Assembly (NCBI RefSeq): GCF_028640845.1
Contig: NC_080546.1
Coordinates: 71,839,051 to 71,903,050 of the forward strand
DNA: 64,000 nt
Direction: 5' to 3'
Source: Ahaetulla prasina
Taxonomy: Eukaryota; Chordata; Lepidosauria; Squamata; Colubridae
The first letter of the stretch is position 1; each line of letters begins with the position of its first letter. Made by a program: the position numbers and the translations under genes. The notes under the pieces are model-generated. The model did no database searches and was not told the origin of the DNA. It saw only the letters and a list, made by a program, of their open reading frames with translations. Below are positions 25,613 through 36,925 of the stretch, piece after piece.

Positions 25613-26134
25613 AAACATATGGTGAGATGGAGTTGACAAGGATATGCTTAAAGTGCTCTTCAGTTTAGAATTTCACACAATTCCAGTGTGTTAATTTAGA
25701 TAAATCTAGTCTCAGGAAAAAGCCACAGAAAGCTTACTTTCAAATGAATACTCTCTTAAATAGCAGAAAGTACACCAAATATTTGAGTCTACAGTTTGCC
25801 ATAGATATGTATATAAATGTATACCCATAATGCTATTTTCTTTCCTGGTAAGCTTCATGAAATGGGCAGAAAAAGAAAAACTAGGAGAAAATAAATAAAT
25901 AAAAAAGATCTTATACTTAGTATTATTAATTATATTTCTCATTATTCTTTTTAATTCTTGAAATTTTTACATTATTCTATCACAGGCATACTCTGATTAA
26001 TCATAGGCATAATCATTAATATATGTGTAGGTGTGTGTGTTTATGAATGCATATTCTTGAAACTACTAACCTCTCTCTTTTAAAGATTTATCAATTCCTT
26101 CAAGTCATGGTTGTTGGTCTTCTGTTTCCTATGA

Positions 26135-26255
26135 CAGGGGTCTCCAACCTTGGCAACTTTAAGCCTGGAGGACTTCAACTCCCAGAATTCCCCAGCCAGA
26201 AAAGCTGGGAGTTGAAGTCCTCCAGGCTTAAAGTTGCCAAGATTGGAGACCCCTG
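26135..26255. mobile_element. Foldback hAT MITE, 121 bp
   Basis: Inverted arms from CAGGGGTCTCCAACCTTGG to its complement, centred on ccccagccagaaaagctggg. Target duplication tcctatga / ccctatga (7 of 8). Confidence 0.88.
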
Positions 26256-27402
26256 CCCTATGAGACCGTTCAATCTTGTTTTCTAAATTTGTTTTTCAAT
26301 TCAATCGTGATTCAACAAATCGCTCCAACACACACTTTGGTAGTGGTCACTCATTACATTCATTTATCACCCAAGTGTTCATGACACTATCTCTTCTTGT
26401 TTTGCTATGTCTGATTTTTGATACATTAATTTTCAGATTTCTGTTTGTCATTGTTTAGCTACAACTTATCTGCACAAATATTTTGATTATCAGCTAACAA
26501 CTTGGCATTATCTGCATGAACAGTACATATAGTACACAACAGTACACTCACAATCAAGACACCTCTAATACTGCCACAAGGATTCCTCATATATAAAATA
26601 ATCAAGAGGATATCACACATTCTTGTCTGCTCAATGTTGATGCATTTAAGAACAAATCCATTTACTCACAAACAACTATATCATGTCATGTTTTTAAATA
26701 TTTACCAACCAAAACATTCCATAATTTAAACATATTCTTTATTTCTTCTAAAGTAGCAAATACAGTTTAGAAATCTTTTCTTCTTTTTCATGTTCATACA
26801 TTTCCTAATATCGGAACAAACAAAAATCTGAGTTTAGTACTCGCTGCATGGAATAAAGCAACTGTGCTTTTCCCAAAATTTGCTCTTTTTCACTTCCCAA
26901 ACCATTCCCATCAGAACTCTGAAAACATCCCCATTATAGTTTTATCATTTACTTTTTCTGTATTTCACCATAGATAAAGAAATAAAAATGGCATTCTTCC
27001 ACTGTTAGGCTGTAAACTACTGATTAGTTTTAAGATGGGCAACTATAGAAAAGTTTTAAGTAAATAAATAAATTCAGGTGCATATGCAGTCTTCATGCAG
27101 ACATTTTAAAAAGTTGCACAGCAATTTCAAGCAAACCACACCCTTATTTCAATATTTCTCCAGAAATATCATCTATATTTGAAGTCTTACCTATTTCTAT
27201 ATTCTCACTGCATTTATGACTTTCTCTTCAGAATTTATTTTTTCTTGCTGAGTAATATTTATAGCTTTCATTGCAATTCTTTTCTTTGTCAAATCATTGT
27301 AATTCTATACAAGTGTGTTCTCTCTGTATATGTGTGTTTAGCTATACTGGATACATATGTATGTGTATATCGGATATATATGTATGTATATGTATGCATG
27401 TA

Positions 27403-27403
<1 letters not shown>
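26256..27403. other. FSTL5 intron, unassigned
   Basis: AT-rich; nothing recognised. Confidence 0.5.

Positions 27404-27442
<39 letters not shown>
27404..27442. repeat. (CA)n microsatellite
   Basis: About 19 CA units. Confidence 0.95.
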
Positions 27443-27444
<2 letters not shown>

Positions 27445-27489
27445 TCATAATTCCACTTTTATTTAGTTTTGCTTACTTTCCTTTTTCCT

Positions 27490-30377
27490 CCATGTCCTTT
27501 ATTCATTTATTTATTTTATTTATTTTATTTTATTTTATTTATTTGTCATAACAATATATACAAGCGTTACATAAAAGGTTATAAATATATGAACGTATAT
27601 ATGAGGAGAAATGAGGTACTAAAAACGTGTATATACATAGGGAAAGAAACAGTAGGACAGGAACGGTAGGCACGTTTGTGCTCTTATGCACGCCCCTTTA
27701 GAGTCCTCTTAGGAAAGTGGTGAGGTCAACCGTGGACAGTTTTTGAGTGAAACCTTTGAGGTTATGAGAAGAAACCACAGAGTCAGGTAATGCATTCCAA
27801 GTATATACAATTCTGTTACAGAAATCGTGTTTTCTGCAATCTAAACTGGAACGGTTGACATTGAGTTTGAACCTGTTTGTAGCTCTTGTGATATTGTTAT
27901 TGAAACTAAAAAAGTCATTGACAGGAAGGACATTACAACGGATGATTTTATATGCTAAACCCAGATCCAGTCGAAGGCGACGAAGTTCCAAGTTTTCTAG
28001 ACCCAAGATATCAAGTCTGGTGGAATAAGGTATTTTATTAGTTTCAGAGGAATGGAGAATTCTTCTCGTAAAATACCTTTGGACACGCTCAACTGTGTTG
28101 ATGTCAGATATATGGTAAGGGTTCCAGACAGGAGAGCAGTAATCAAGAATTGGCCTAACAAATGTTTTATATGCTCTGGTCAGTAGCGTGGTGTTTTTTG
28201 AAAAGAAGCTACGTAAAATTAAGTTGACAACTCTTAGAGCCTTCTTAGCTATGTAGTTGCAGTGGGCTTTGGAACTTAAATCGTTAGATGTAAAACTCCA
28301 AGGTCTTTGACAGGGTGGGGTCATCTGCGAGGCAATGTCCATCAAGCATGTACTTTGTGATTGGGTTCTTTCTTCCAATGTGCAAGACTGAGCATTTACT
28401 GGTTGAAATTTGTAGTTGCCAAATTTTAGACCAGGCAGATAGATGATCAAGGTCCTTTTGAATTGTGGATGCATTGTCAGTGGTGTTGAAAAGTTTGACA
28501 TCATCAGCAAAGAGAACACAGTTACTTGAAATATCAATACAAAGATCATTTATGTATATTATAAAGAGAGTAGGTCCAAGAACGCTGCCTTGAGGAACAC
28601 CACTCTTGACAGGAACAGGATTTGAAAGAGCATTACCAATTTTAACTATTTGTTGTCTGTTTGACAAAAAAGCAGATATCCAGTGGTGTAAGGGTCCTGA
28701 AATGCCATAGGATTTTAATTTTAGGAGAAGTTTATCATGTACTACTGAGTCAAAAGCTTTGCAGAAGTCTATGTATATTGCATCTATTGATTTACCTAGA
28801 TCAAGATTAGTAGTCCATAGGTTTTACAGTAGAGAAGTTGTAGATTGCATGATAATTTTTCCTGAAGCCAAATTGTTTATTTGAGAGAAGGTTGTGCATT
28901 TCTAAGTGTAAGGTAATGGATTGGTTGATGATGGATTCCATAACCTTGCAGGCGACGCAACATAGAGAGATAGGTCTATAATTATCAACTAAGCTGGGGT
29001 CGCCTTTTTTGAAAATTGGAATGACTGTGGCTAGCGACCAGAGACTGGGAAGGGAACTGGTTCTAAAGGCTATATTAAAGATTATACTTAGGGGTTCTGC
29101 TAGATTACTAGAGAGTTTTTTAAAAAAGTAAGCACAAAGACCATCAGGTCCAATGGATAGAGATGGCTTCAATTTACTTAGAGCTTTACCAACATTTTCT
29201 TCTGTAAAATCAACAATTGTTAAGTTGTCATGCTCATTGATTGTACAAATTTGGAATGTTGGATGAGTGCCATCACTGTTGACAAAAACTGATGCAAAGA
29301 ATTTATTAAAGAGGTTTGCTCTAGATACTTCATCATTGTATTCATTGCCATCAGGATCTTTTAGAGGTGGCATGCGTCTAGAGTTTTTAAGCTTGTTGTT
29401 GACAAAATTATAGAAGGCACGATTGAATTTGTGCAGAAGATCCTCTTCTTGCTTGGTGTGGTAATTTGTGCATTCAGTTTTATTTGGTTGCATATAGTTC
29501 TGTAGCGTTTTTAAAATTAGCTACATAGCCCTTTTGTTTCTTTTCCAGAGGATCTTTTTAGATTGAAGCTTTTTATTGATATGGGTAGTTTGCTTTTCCT
29601 AATCTTGATGGTAGTTAGTGGTACATATAGTTCGATGACTCTGTTGATTTGAGTAGAAAAACTCTATAGTGGTCTTCAGCAGTTATACAGGTTGAGAACA
29701 GATTTTGCCAGTCTAGAAATGAAAGATCATTGTTTATAGAGTCATAATTGGCTTTTTTGAAGTTGTAAATGGGAATGCTATTGATATGATGGTTAAAGTC
29801 ACAACGTATATTAAGATGGAAGTCAATCATGCAATGATCACTGTTGGAAAAGGGTTCTCTTATTTGTAGTCCATAAATGGTATTGTTATTGTTGCAGAAG
29901 ATGAGGTCAAGGCAGTTGTTTAGTCTTGTATTATTGGTTACAAGTTGTTCAAGACCTAGGTTAGTAACAGCGTTGTATATTGTTGTGTGGATTGGATCAG
30001 TTGTACTTTCGTTAGTTATCCAGTTGATGAGAGGTAAATTTAGGTCACCCAGGAAGATGAGTGGATATGGGCAAGAGGCAGCCCAAGTTAGTAATGAGGT
30101 TAAAATATTAGCATGAGTAATATCGTAGTCGGGGGCTCTGTAGCATAGAATGAATCGAAGTGCGGTATTAGATGATAGATCACATACAATAGTTTCAGGA
30201 AGAGAAAGTTTGTGGGCAACTTGTATGTTTTTTAGATTAAGTGACTTTTTATAGAAAATAGCCACTCCACCACCTCTTCGGTTTTCACGATCTGAACGGT
30301 GAACTTGATATTCTTTGTTTAAAATGATGGAATCAGGGATGGAAGAGATTAGCCATGTTTCGCAAATAAATATAATG
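27490..30377 (-). mobile_element. Long non-LTR retrotransposon (jockey/CR1 superfamily), nearly complete pol
   Basis: Minus strand, in order: an APE-type endonuclease (FICETWL, HRSDRENRRGGGVAIFYKK, PLIFLGDLNLPLINW with G-D-x-N, LDLIFCNN and SNSDHCMIDF), an inter-domain stretch (GPDGLCAYFFKK), then RT: NYRPISLCCVACKVMES, KSGVPQGSVLGPTLF, NCVLFADDVKLFN (A-D-D), STSKCSVLHIGRKNP, and the C-terminus FVRPILDYCSPVWNPYHISD with NLELRRLRLDLGLAYKII. Breaks occur near 29550, 28740 and 28290. The 3' end is tgtatatattgttatgacaa followed by an ATAAA-rich tail. Distinct from the CR1, L2 and Rex1 copies here; I cannot name the family. A second fragment is at 63206-63660. Confidence 0.88.
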
Positions 30378-30650
30378 TCAAATTATTCCTCATGATTCAC
30401 TCCTGACATTACAAAATAATGGTCTGTCTCATATTCAGAGCCTATCATCACCCTAATATCTTTCATAGATCTCAGGGTGAAGGGAAATTTGGAAGTTTGG
30501 CCTTCTGTCTTAAAGTTTATTTACACATCTGTGGGCACAGACAGACATACTAATGTATATACTTATTATGATCCTTTCACGTGGTTTTTAAATTCTATCT
30601 AATAGTGCAAGTATATAAATATTAGACAGCAATAGAAATAAAGGATTTTT

Positions 30651-33600
30651 TTTTATTCAAAAAGTTTTACAAAAAATTTTTCCCCCTTTCCCCCCAACCC
30701 CCCTCCCTTCACTAATACCCTTCCCCCTCCCCCCTGACTTCCCGGAACAAGCACAAGGTATAGTTAAAAATAAAACAAACATATGCTAAGAAAATTTTTC
30801 CCCAAAACTATTATACCAATTTTCCCTCTCTAGCTCTGACTTCCTCCTAACATAACCAAAATCTTTCAAAAAAAAAATAAAAAAATTAACAATTAACAGT
30901 AATAAAATATATAAATCAATAGAACAAATTAATCCTAAAGTATTTAAAACCAGCTAAAGCATAAAAATCCAATCCAATTCAGAGAATATCTCCCTTATAG
31001 CTTCTATAACCATATAATTTTTCCCCCAGGTCTTTCTTACATAAGATCTTTCGAGAATATTCTATTTAAAATTCAGTGCAACACATTATAAAATTTCAAT
31101 ACAGAAAATTACAATATCTATTCAACTTTAGTCCTTCCTCGTCAAAATCCAGTATAGATCCAAATATCTAGTCTTTTATGATAGATATAAAACATATAAT
31201 CAACCCATTTCTTCCAGATCTTTCTCACATACCTGGATGAAGCATGTACTCACATTCCCCAGTACCTGGATGAAGCCGTCTATCTAGACCCGTTCCAGTC
31301 CGGCTTCCGGTCCGGGTACAGCACGGAGACAGCTTTGGTCGCGTTGGTGGATGACCTCTGGAGGGCCAGGGATAGGGGTTGTTCCTCTGCCCTGGTCCTG
31401 TTGGATCTTTCATCGGCTTTTGATACCATCGACCATGGTATCCTGCTGCGCCGGTTGGAGAGATTGGGAGTGGGAGGCACCGTTTATCGGTGGCTCTCCT
31501 CCTATCTCTCTGACCAGACGCAGACGGTGTTGACAGGGGGGCAGAGATCGACCGCGAGGCGCCTTACTTGTGGGGTGCCTCAGGGGTCGATTCTCTCGCC
31601 TCCTGTTCAACATCTACATGAAGCCGCCAGTGAGGTCATCAGTGGCTTCGGGGTGAGTTATCAGCTGTACGCTGATGACACTCAGCTGTACTTTTCCACC
31701 CTGGGCCACCCCAACGAAGCTGTTGAACTGCTGTCTCGTTGCCTGGAGGCCGTACGGGTCTGGATGGGGAGAAACAGACTCAAACTCAATCCATCCAAGA
31801 CGGAGTGGCTGTGGATGCCGGCACCCCGGTACAGTCAGCTGCAACCGCAGCTGTCTGTTGGGGGCGAGTCACTGGCCCCAACAGAGAGGGTACGCAACTT
31901 GGGCGTTCTCCTGGATGGACGGCTGTCATTTGAAGATCATTTGGCGGCCGTCTCCAGGAGAGCCTTTTACCAGGTTCGCCTGGTCCGCCAGTTGCGTCCC
32001 TTTCTGGACCGGGATGCCTTATGCACGGTCACTCATGCTCTCGTCACTTCCCGCCTGGATTATTGCAATGCTCTCTACATGGCGCTACCCCTGAAGTGCA
32101 CTCGGAGACTCCAGTTAGTCCAGAATGCAGCTGCGCAGGTGATCGAGGGAGCTCCTCGTTGCTCCCGGGTAACACCGCTCCTGCGCAGTTTGCACTGGCT
32201 ACCTGTGGTCTTTCGGGTGCGCTTCAAGGTTTTGGTTACCACTTTTAAAGCGCTCCATGGCTTAGGGCCTGGGTACTTACGGGACCGCCTGCTGGTACCT
32301 TATGCCTCCCATCGACCCGTACGCTCTCACAGAGAGGGTCTCCTCAGGGTGCCGTCCGCCAAGCAATGCCAGCTGGCGGCCCCCAGGGGGAGGGCCTTCT
32401 CTGTTGGAGCACCTACGCTCTGGAACGACCTTCCCCCCAGTTTACGCCAAATATCTGACCTTCGGACCTTTCGCCGGGAATTAAAAACTCATTTATTTAT
32501 TCAAGCGGGATTGGACTGATTTTTTAAATTCTAAATTTTAAAGTTTTAATCCTTTGTAATTTTATATGGGGTATTTTAGGTTAGGTCAATCTGACGGTTT
32601 TAATTCGGCCATTATGGAATAGGTATTTTAAATTGATATTTTAACTTTGTATACTTGCTGTTTTTATTTTTGGCTGTACACCGCCCTGAGTCCTTCGGGA
32701 GAAGGGCGGTATAAAAATTTAAATAAATAAAATAAAAATAAATAAACATATTGTCTTTCCGGGACACTAATATTTTTGTCTGTTAATATTTCAAAAAAAC
32801 CTTGTTTCAAGGATAATACTTTTGTCTCTTGCCATTTTTTTTGATGCATTAATCGCTGTCTTTCCTTCATTACTCCTTTTGAAAAGTCAGTCACAATATT
32901 TCCTAGTAGTTCCTTATGTCCAAGAATCCACAAATTACTGCCGTATATTCCATCAGTCCAAAAAGAGAACTCTTGGAAAGCATTAACCCTGTGAGTTTTT
33001 TCGGTTCGGGAGACAGCCTCCTGTAGCACAAATTCAGGCATTTCATCCAAACTATTTAAAGAAAACTTCTTTACATCAACTTGTTTATTCACGATCATAT
33101 CTTCATATTTATCCACTTTTGTTTGTATCTCCTCCATTCCATTTTCCAAGTCCTGATTGCACTGGTTAATTTCCTCCAAGCTCTCATCCAAAACGTCCCC
33201 ATTTTTTATCAATTCGTATTTTTGAATAATTAAATACATTCTTTCTGTGTAATCCTGTATAAAGTCACGAATCCATTCTTCTGAAAGAACCTTCATGACA
33301 AAGTTCCTGCTGAGAATCCCCTTATGAAATACTTAAACAACGTAATATAATCCAACAATCCACAGTCCAACACAATAAAATAAAATCTCCATTCAGTTTC
33401 GATTTCGCAGCAAGGCTCCCTTTCCTTTATCGCTCTACTTTCAGTTGCTTTCAAACGCCATTTTAAACAATTAAAGGAAGGGGGGGAAATTTCTCTTTTT
33501 AAAGAAGGTAGAAGTCAGGAAATCAAAAATACTTGCAAACCAATAATTGTTCACTCATGCTTCTTCCGTCTGCTTATAGAAATCCACAAAAAGAAATCAA

Positions 33601-33895
33601 TTGTTAGCAGAAGTGGGTACCTTCCTCTTTTCCTGTTTTTGCAGGAGCGCAGTGAATACTGGAGATTAAAGGAGGATTCAATGGGATTCACCTTTCGGGA
33701 CTTTGCATAACAAAAACAAAATCCCTAGGGGAATCTACCACTCTCCCCCCCTGCTCTTTCTCTCTTTTTCAACCAGAGAGGGAAATTGAAGCTGGGAACA
33801 GCTGTTCGTTGCTGTTTTCACCGGCTTTTACCATATCCAGTGCTGAGTGCCATAAATTAGCACCCAGCGAGAAAGGTGGCGCCAAGCGGAAGTCC
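30651..33895 (-). mobile_element. Compact one-ORF retroposon (L1/HAL1-like?), complete ends, split by L2
   Basis: Exact 16-bp target duplication gaaataaaggattttt at 30635-30650 and 33896-33911. Minus strand: a GC-rich 5' end starting ggacttccgcttggcgccac, about 600 bp of leader, then an ORF from 33296 whose N-terminal half is rich in charged heptads (SLEEINQCNQDLENGMEEIQ), so probably coiled coil. After removal of the L2 at 31233-32746 the ORF continues in frame for about ten more codons and stops, about 190 residues in total. The roughly 570-bp 3' UTR has long G runs and ends gaataaaaaaaaat. No RT or endonuclease is present, so it must be mobilised in trans. The G-rich 3' UTR and A tail suggest L1 machinery (inference). 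Confidence 0.75.
31233..32746 (+). mobile_element. L2-clade LINE, 5'-truncated, with an open 394-residue RT frame
   Basis: Inserted in the compact element with a short catac / catat duplication at its borders. The frame 31335-32519 has no stop: VLLDLSSAFDTIDHGILLRR, LTCGVPQGSILSPPVQ (one frame slip from the expected LLFNIYM), YQLYADDTQLYF, RNRLKLNPSKTEWLWM, then LVTSRLDYCNALYMALPLK and FRRELKTHLFIQAGLD at the end. 3' terminus ctgtacaccgccctgagtcc, gggagaagggcggtataaaa and AAAT tail. A 12-bp phrase cctggatgaagc is repeated at the 5' junction. The open frame makes it the youngest L2 here, but it lacks the endonuclease. Confidence 0.92.
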
Positions 33896-33911
33896 GAAAT
33901 AAAGGATTTTT

Positions 33912-34268
33912 AAAAATGGAGGGATGCAGTGGCTCAGTGGCTAAGATGCTGAGCTTGTTGATCGAAAGGTCGGCAGTTCAGCGGTTCGAATACCTAGTGT
34001 TGTGGAATGGGGTGAGCTCCCATTACTTGTCCCAGCTTCTGCCAGCCTAGCAGTTCGAAAGCACATTAAAAGTGCAAGTAAAAAAATAGGGACCACCTTT
34101 GATGGGAAGGTAACTGTTCCATGCTTCTTTGGTATTTAGTCATGCTGGCCACATGACCATGGAGTCATCTTCGGACAGAACTGGCTCTTCGACTTTGAAC
34201 AGAGATGAACATTGCCCCTTAGAGTTGGGAACGGCTAGCATATATGTGTGAGGGGAACCTTTACCTTA
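33912..34268 (+). mobile_element. Sauria SINE, full length
   Basis: Head with pol III-like boxes: tggctcagtggctaagatgc (A box) and ggttcgaatacc (B box). Body: ggggtgagctcccattactt, cagcttctgccagcctagca, ggccacatgaccatggagtc. Tail gaggggaacctttacctta. Flanked by gaaataaagga on both sides (33896 and 34269), the same sequence that flanks the neighbouring compact element. Known: the Sauria SINE tail resembles BovB. Confidence 0.92.
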
Positions 34269-34351
34269 GAAATAAAGGAAAATAGTTAAATGTTTTTGAA
34301 AGTCCTAGACTAATTCTCACTGGACCATGGGTGATTTTTTTAGCCATTCGT

Positions 34352-34398
34352 GTTTCTCTCTCTCTCTCTCTCTCTCTCTCCCTCCCTCCCTCCCTCCC
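34352..34398. repeat. (TC)n / (CCCT)n microsatellite
   Basis: About 14 TC units followed by CCCT units. Confidence 0.93.
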
Positions 34399-34689
34399 GA
34401 CTCCAAGATATCTCTCAGAAATGCTATTGTGGGGACAAAATTGGAAGAAATTATCATATACACAATGGGTTCATATATCAGTTAGATTCTGCTTATTTTA
34501 AACTTTCTATTAATGTAATATATTTCAGGAGTACCAGAATGATTTATGGTTCTAGGAACAAACTTTTTGAATTAAGAAGAAAAGTGCTTGTTATTGCTGC
34601 CAGATAATATGTTTCAATATTCCAATGCACTGCTTTAGTTGACCTATAGGTAGTATTCGACATTCTATATTATAATTTTCATTGTTATA

Positions 34690-35056
34690 TATAGGTAAAG
34701 GTAAAGGTTCCCCTCGCACATACGTGCTAGTCGTTGCCGACTCTAGGGGACGGTGCTCATCTCTGTTTCAAAGCCGAAGAGCCAGCGCTGTCCGAAGACG
34801 TCTCTGTGGTCATGTGGCCGGCATGACTCAACGCCAAAGGCGCACGGAACGCTGTTACCTTCCCACCAAAGGTGGTCCCTATTTTTTCTACTTGCATTTA
34901 TTACGTGCTTTTGAAACTGCTAGGTTGGCAGAAGCTGGGACAAATAACGGGAGCTCACCCTGTTACACGGTAGCACTAGGGATTCGAACCACCAAACTGC
35001 CGACCTTTCGATCGACAAGCTCAGCTGTCTTAGCCCCTGAACCACTGCGTCCCTAT
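34690..35056 (-). mobile_element. Sauria SINE, full length, minus strand
   Basis: Inverted copy: tail aggtaaaggttcccctcgca at 34693, body cgccggctcttcg-like (gccgaagagccagcgctg), tggtcatgtggccggcatga, and head with gggattcgaaccaccaaact and ctgaaccactgcgtcccta at 35056. Close to consensus, with intact B box. Confidence 0.92.
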
Positions 35057-35057
35057 T

Positions 35058-35640
35058 TTTATATATACATATACCTTAAATGACAGAAAATCAAGAAAAT
35101 CAAGCAGAGGAAGTGGCTTGGCAAGACGAGACTCTGAATAGGATTTACCATTAACAGGTAGCTGAGATAGCAGACACTGGGAAATCCTTGCAGTGGCTGG
35201 AAGAAGTGGGCTAAAAGACTGCATTGACGCACTGATCAAAGCAGCACAAAACAGGTGTTGCTAACCACCATATCCATAGAAGCAGGAGTCTACCACACTA
35301 GACATCGTGTTAGTAGACAAAGATCAGAAGACCTAAGTGGTAATAGATATAGAGGTGCCAAGAGACAACATCATAAGAAAGAAGGAACATTAAAAGCTGG
35401 AAAAGTACCAGGATCTGTAGGTGAAACTGGAATGGATGTGGAAAGTAAAAGCCTATGTGGCCCCAGTAGTGGTAGAAGCACTTGGGATGTGATTCCTAAA
35501 CTGCAAGAATAGCTCCAACAGATCCAGGAACATCAGAGGTCTTTATCCAGAAGAATGCAATTTTAGGAATAGCAAAGACATGTGCAGAGCCTTCAAACTC
35601 CCAGGACTCTGGTAGCAGACCAGGGATAAGGTCCATTCTT
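35058..35640 (+). mobile_element. LINE fragment with restriction-like endonuclease (R4-like)
   Basis: With frameshifts reads LDIVLVDKDQK, then VVIDIEVPRDNIIRKKE, KLEKYQDL, VKAYVAPVVVEALG, QIPGTSEVFIQKNAIL and AFKLPGLW. The P-D ... D-x-K-like and VIDIxVP blocks are those of the C-terminal restriction-like endonuclease of R2/R4/NeSL-type LINEs; the KLEKYQDL...PVVVxALG order fits vertebrate copies I recall. The catalytic P is L here. Clade assignment to R4 is tentative. Confidence 0.6.
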
Positions 35641-36416
35641 AGGGATGAGAAGGGAATTTTCAGTGTTATCATTGAAAATGTCACTACTATTTGCTTGTTA
35701 AAAAATAAAATTTCTAGCAGGATGTTTATTTTTATCATAGACATTCTGTTAAGATACAGTATTATTAACTGAATCCATGTGGCATAAATTGTTTTACTTG
35801 CTGAAAATGTTTGTTGCAATTAATGCTACAGTAATTTCAACTGAAAAATCTAGATTTGATATTGGTGCTTCTCTCCAAGGAGTTAAAGATGTTCCTGATG
35901 TCCTGCAGTTTCTGTATTTAATAGCTTCCTTTCATAACTAGATATAGTTTTAATTGAAAATTTGATCAAATGTTTACATAGGCTACTCACATTAATAAAT
36001 ATCTCAGGTTTGCTTATATGCAGAACTACATTGTCTGTGGCTACATTACCTCAAATACATATTGTCATATTTAAACTCCTTTTAAACAAACTTTTATTGA
36101 CCTATAGAAAGCAAAATTGTAGCTTAGACTAGAAAGCAATTTTGTTTGCCATTTCCCATTACTACTGAGGTAGGATTTTTAAAGATACATTTATTAAGCA
36201 ATAAACAATAAATTTCACTAAAACCTATTTAAAAACTTTAGTATAATCATAAAGGGGCACAATTTTGCAAAGAAAATTATTAAAAATAACTAGTTCTCAT
36301 ATATTTATTTTGCTTTAAACAAATAAACAAAGAATGCATTCCTTACTCCAATTCCATCTTGTAACTCAGTTGTTGACCTGTAACAATATGAATAAGATAT
36401 ACATATATACATAATA

Positions 36417-36460
36417 CTTCACATACATAGTATTAATTATTTAATACTATGTATGTGAAG
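36417..36460. repeat. Perfect 20-bp inverted repeat with 4-nt loop
   Basis: Arm cttcacatacatagtattaa (36417-36436), loop ttat, then its exact complement (36441-36460). Confidence 0.95.
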
Positions 36461-36744
36461 CAGAATTTTCAGATCTTTTTCAACTGTTTGCAGGAAATGT
36501 CAGCTTAATCAATTTTTTAAAAGAAATTATTTTGATGTATCCCAGTAATATACAAAATGATAATAAGTTTTGAAATATCAACAATCATGTTGATTTTAGT
36601 AGCTCCTTAATTGTTAGGCAATGACACTGTTCACTGTCTAGTAGTTTCAAACAGAGAAGTTAGGCATTTGCAGAGCGATTATGGATACCTCCTACAGTAG
36701 TATTAAATGCTTTTTCTTGCCATTTCATATCATCTCTGAAATGG

Positions 36745-36925
36745 CAATATAGATAGTTCTTGACTTATGACCACAACTGAGAACAGAATTTCTGTTGGTA
36801 AGCAAAGTGATTGTTAAATTTACAATCTTTTTGCCATGGTTATTAAGGAAATCATATGATCTTTAAGCAAATCCAGTTTTTCCTATTGATCATGTGACAG
36901 TCGATAAATGCCTTTGTGTTTGTAA
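36745..36925. mobile_element. Partial copy of the CAGGTAGT TIR element
   Basis: atagttcttgacttatgacc and ccacaactgagaacagaatt follow the left part of the family at 6459; the right end is missing. Confidence 0.6.
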
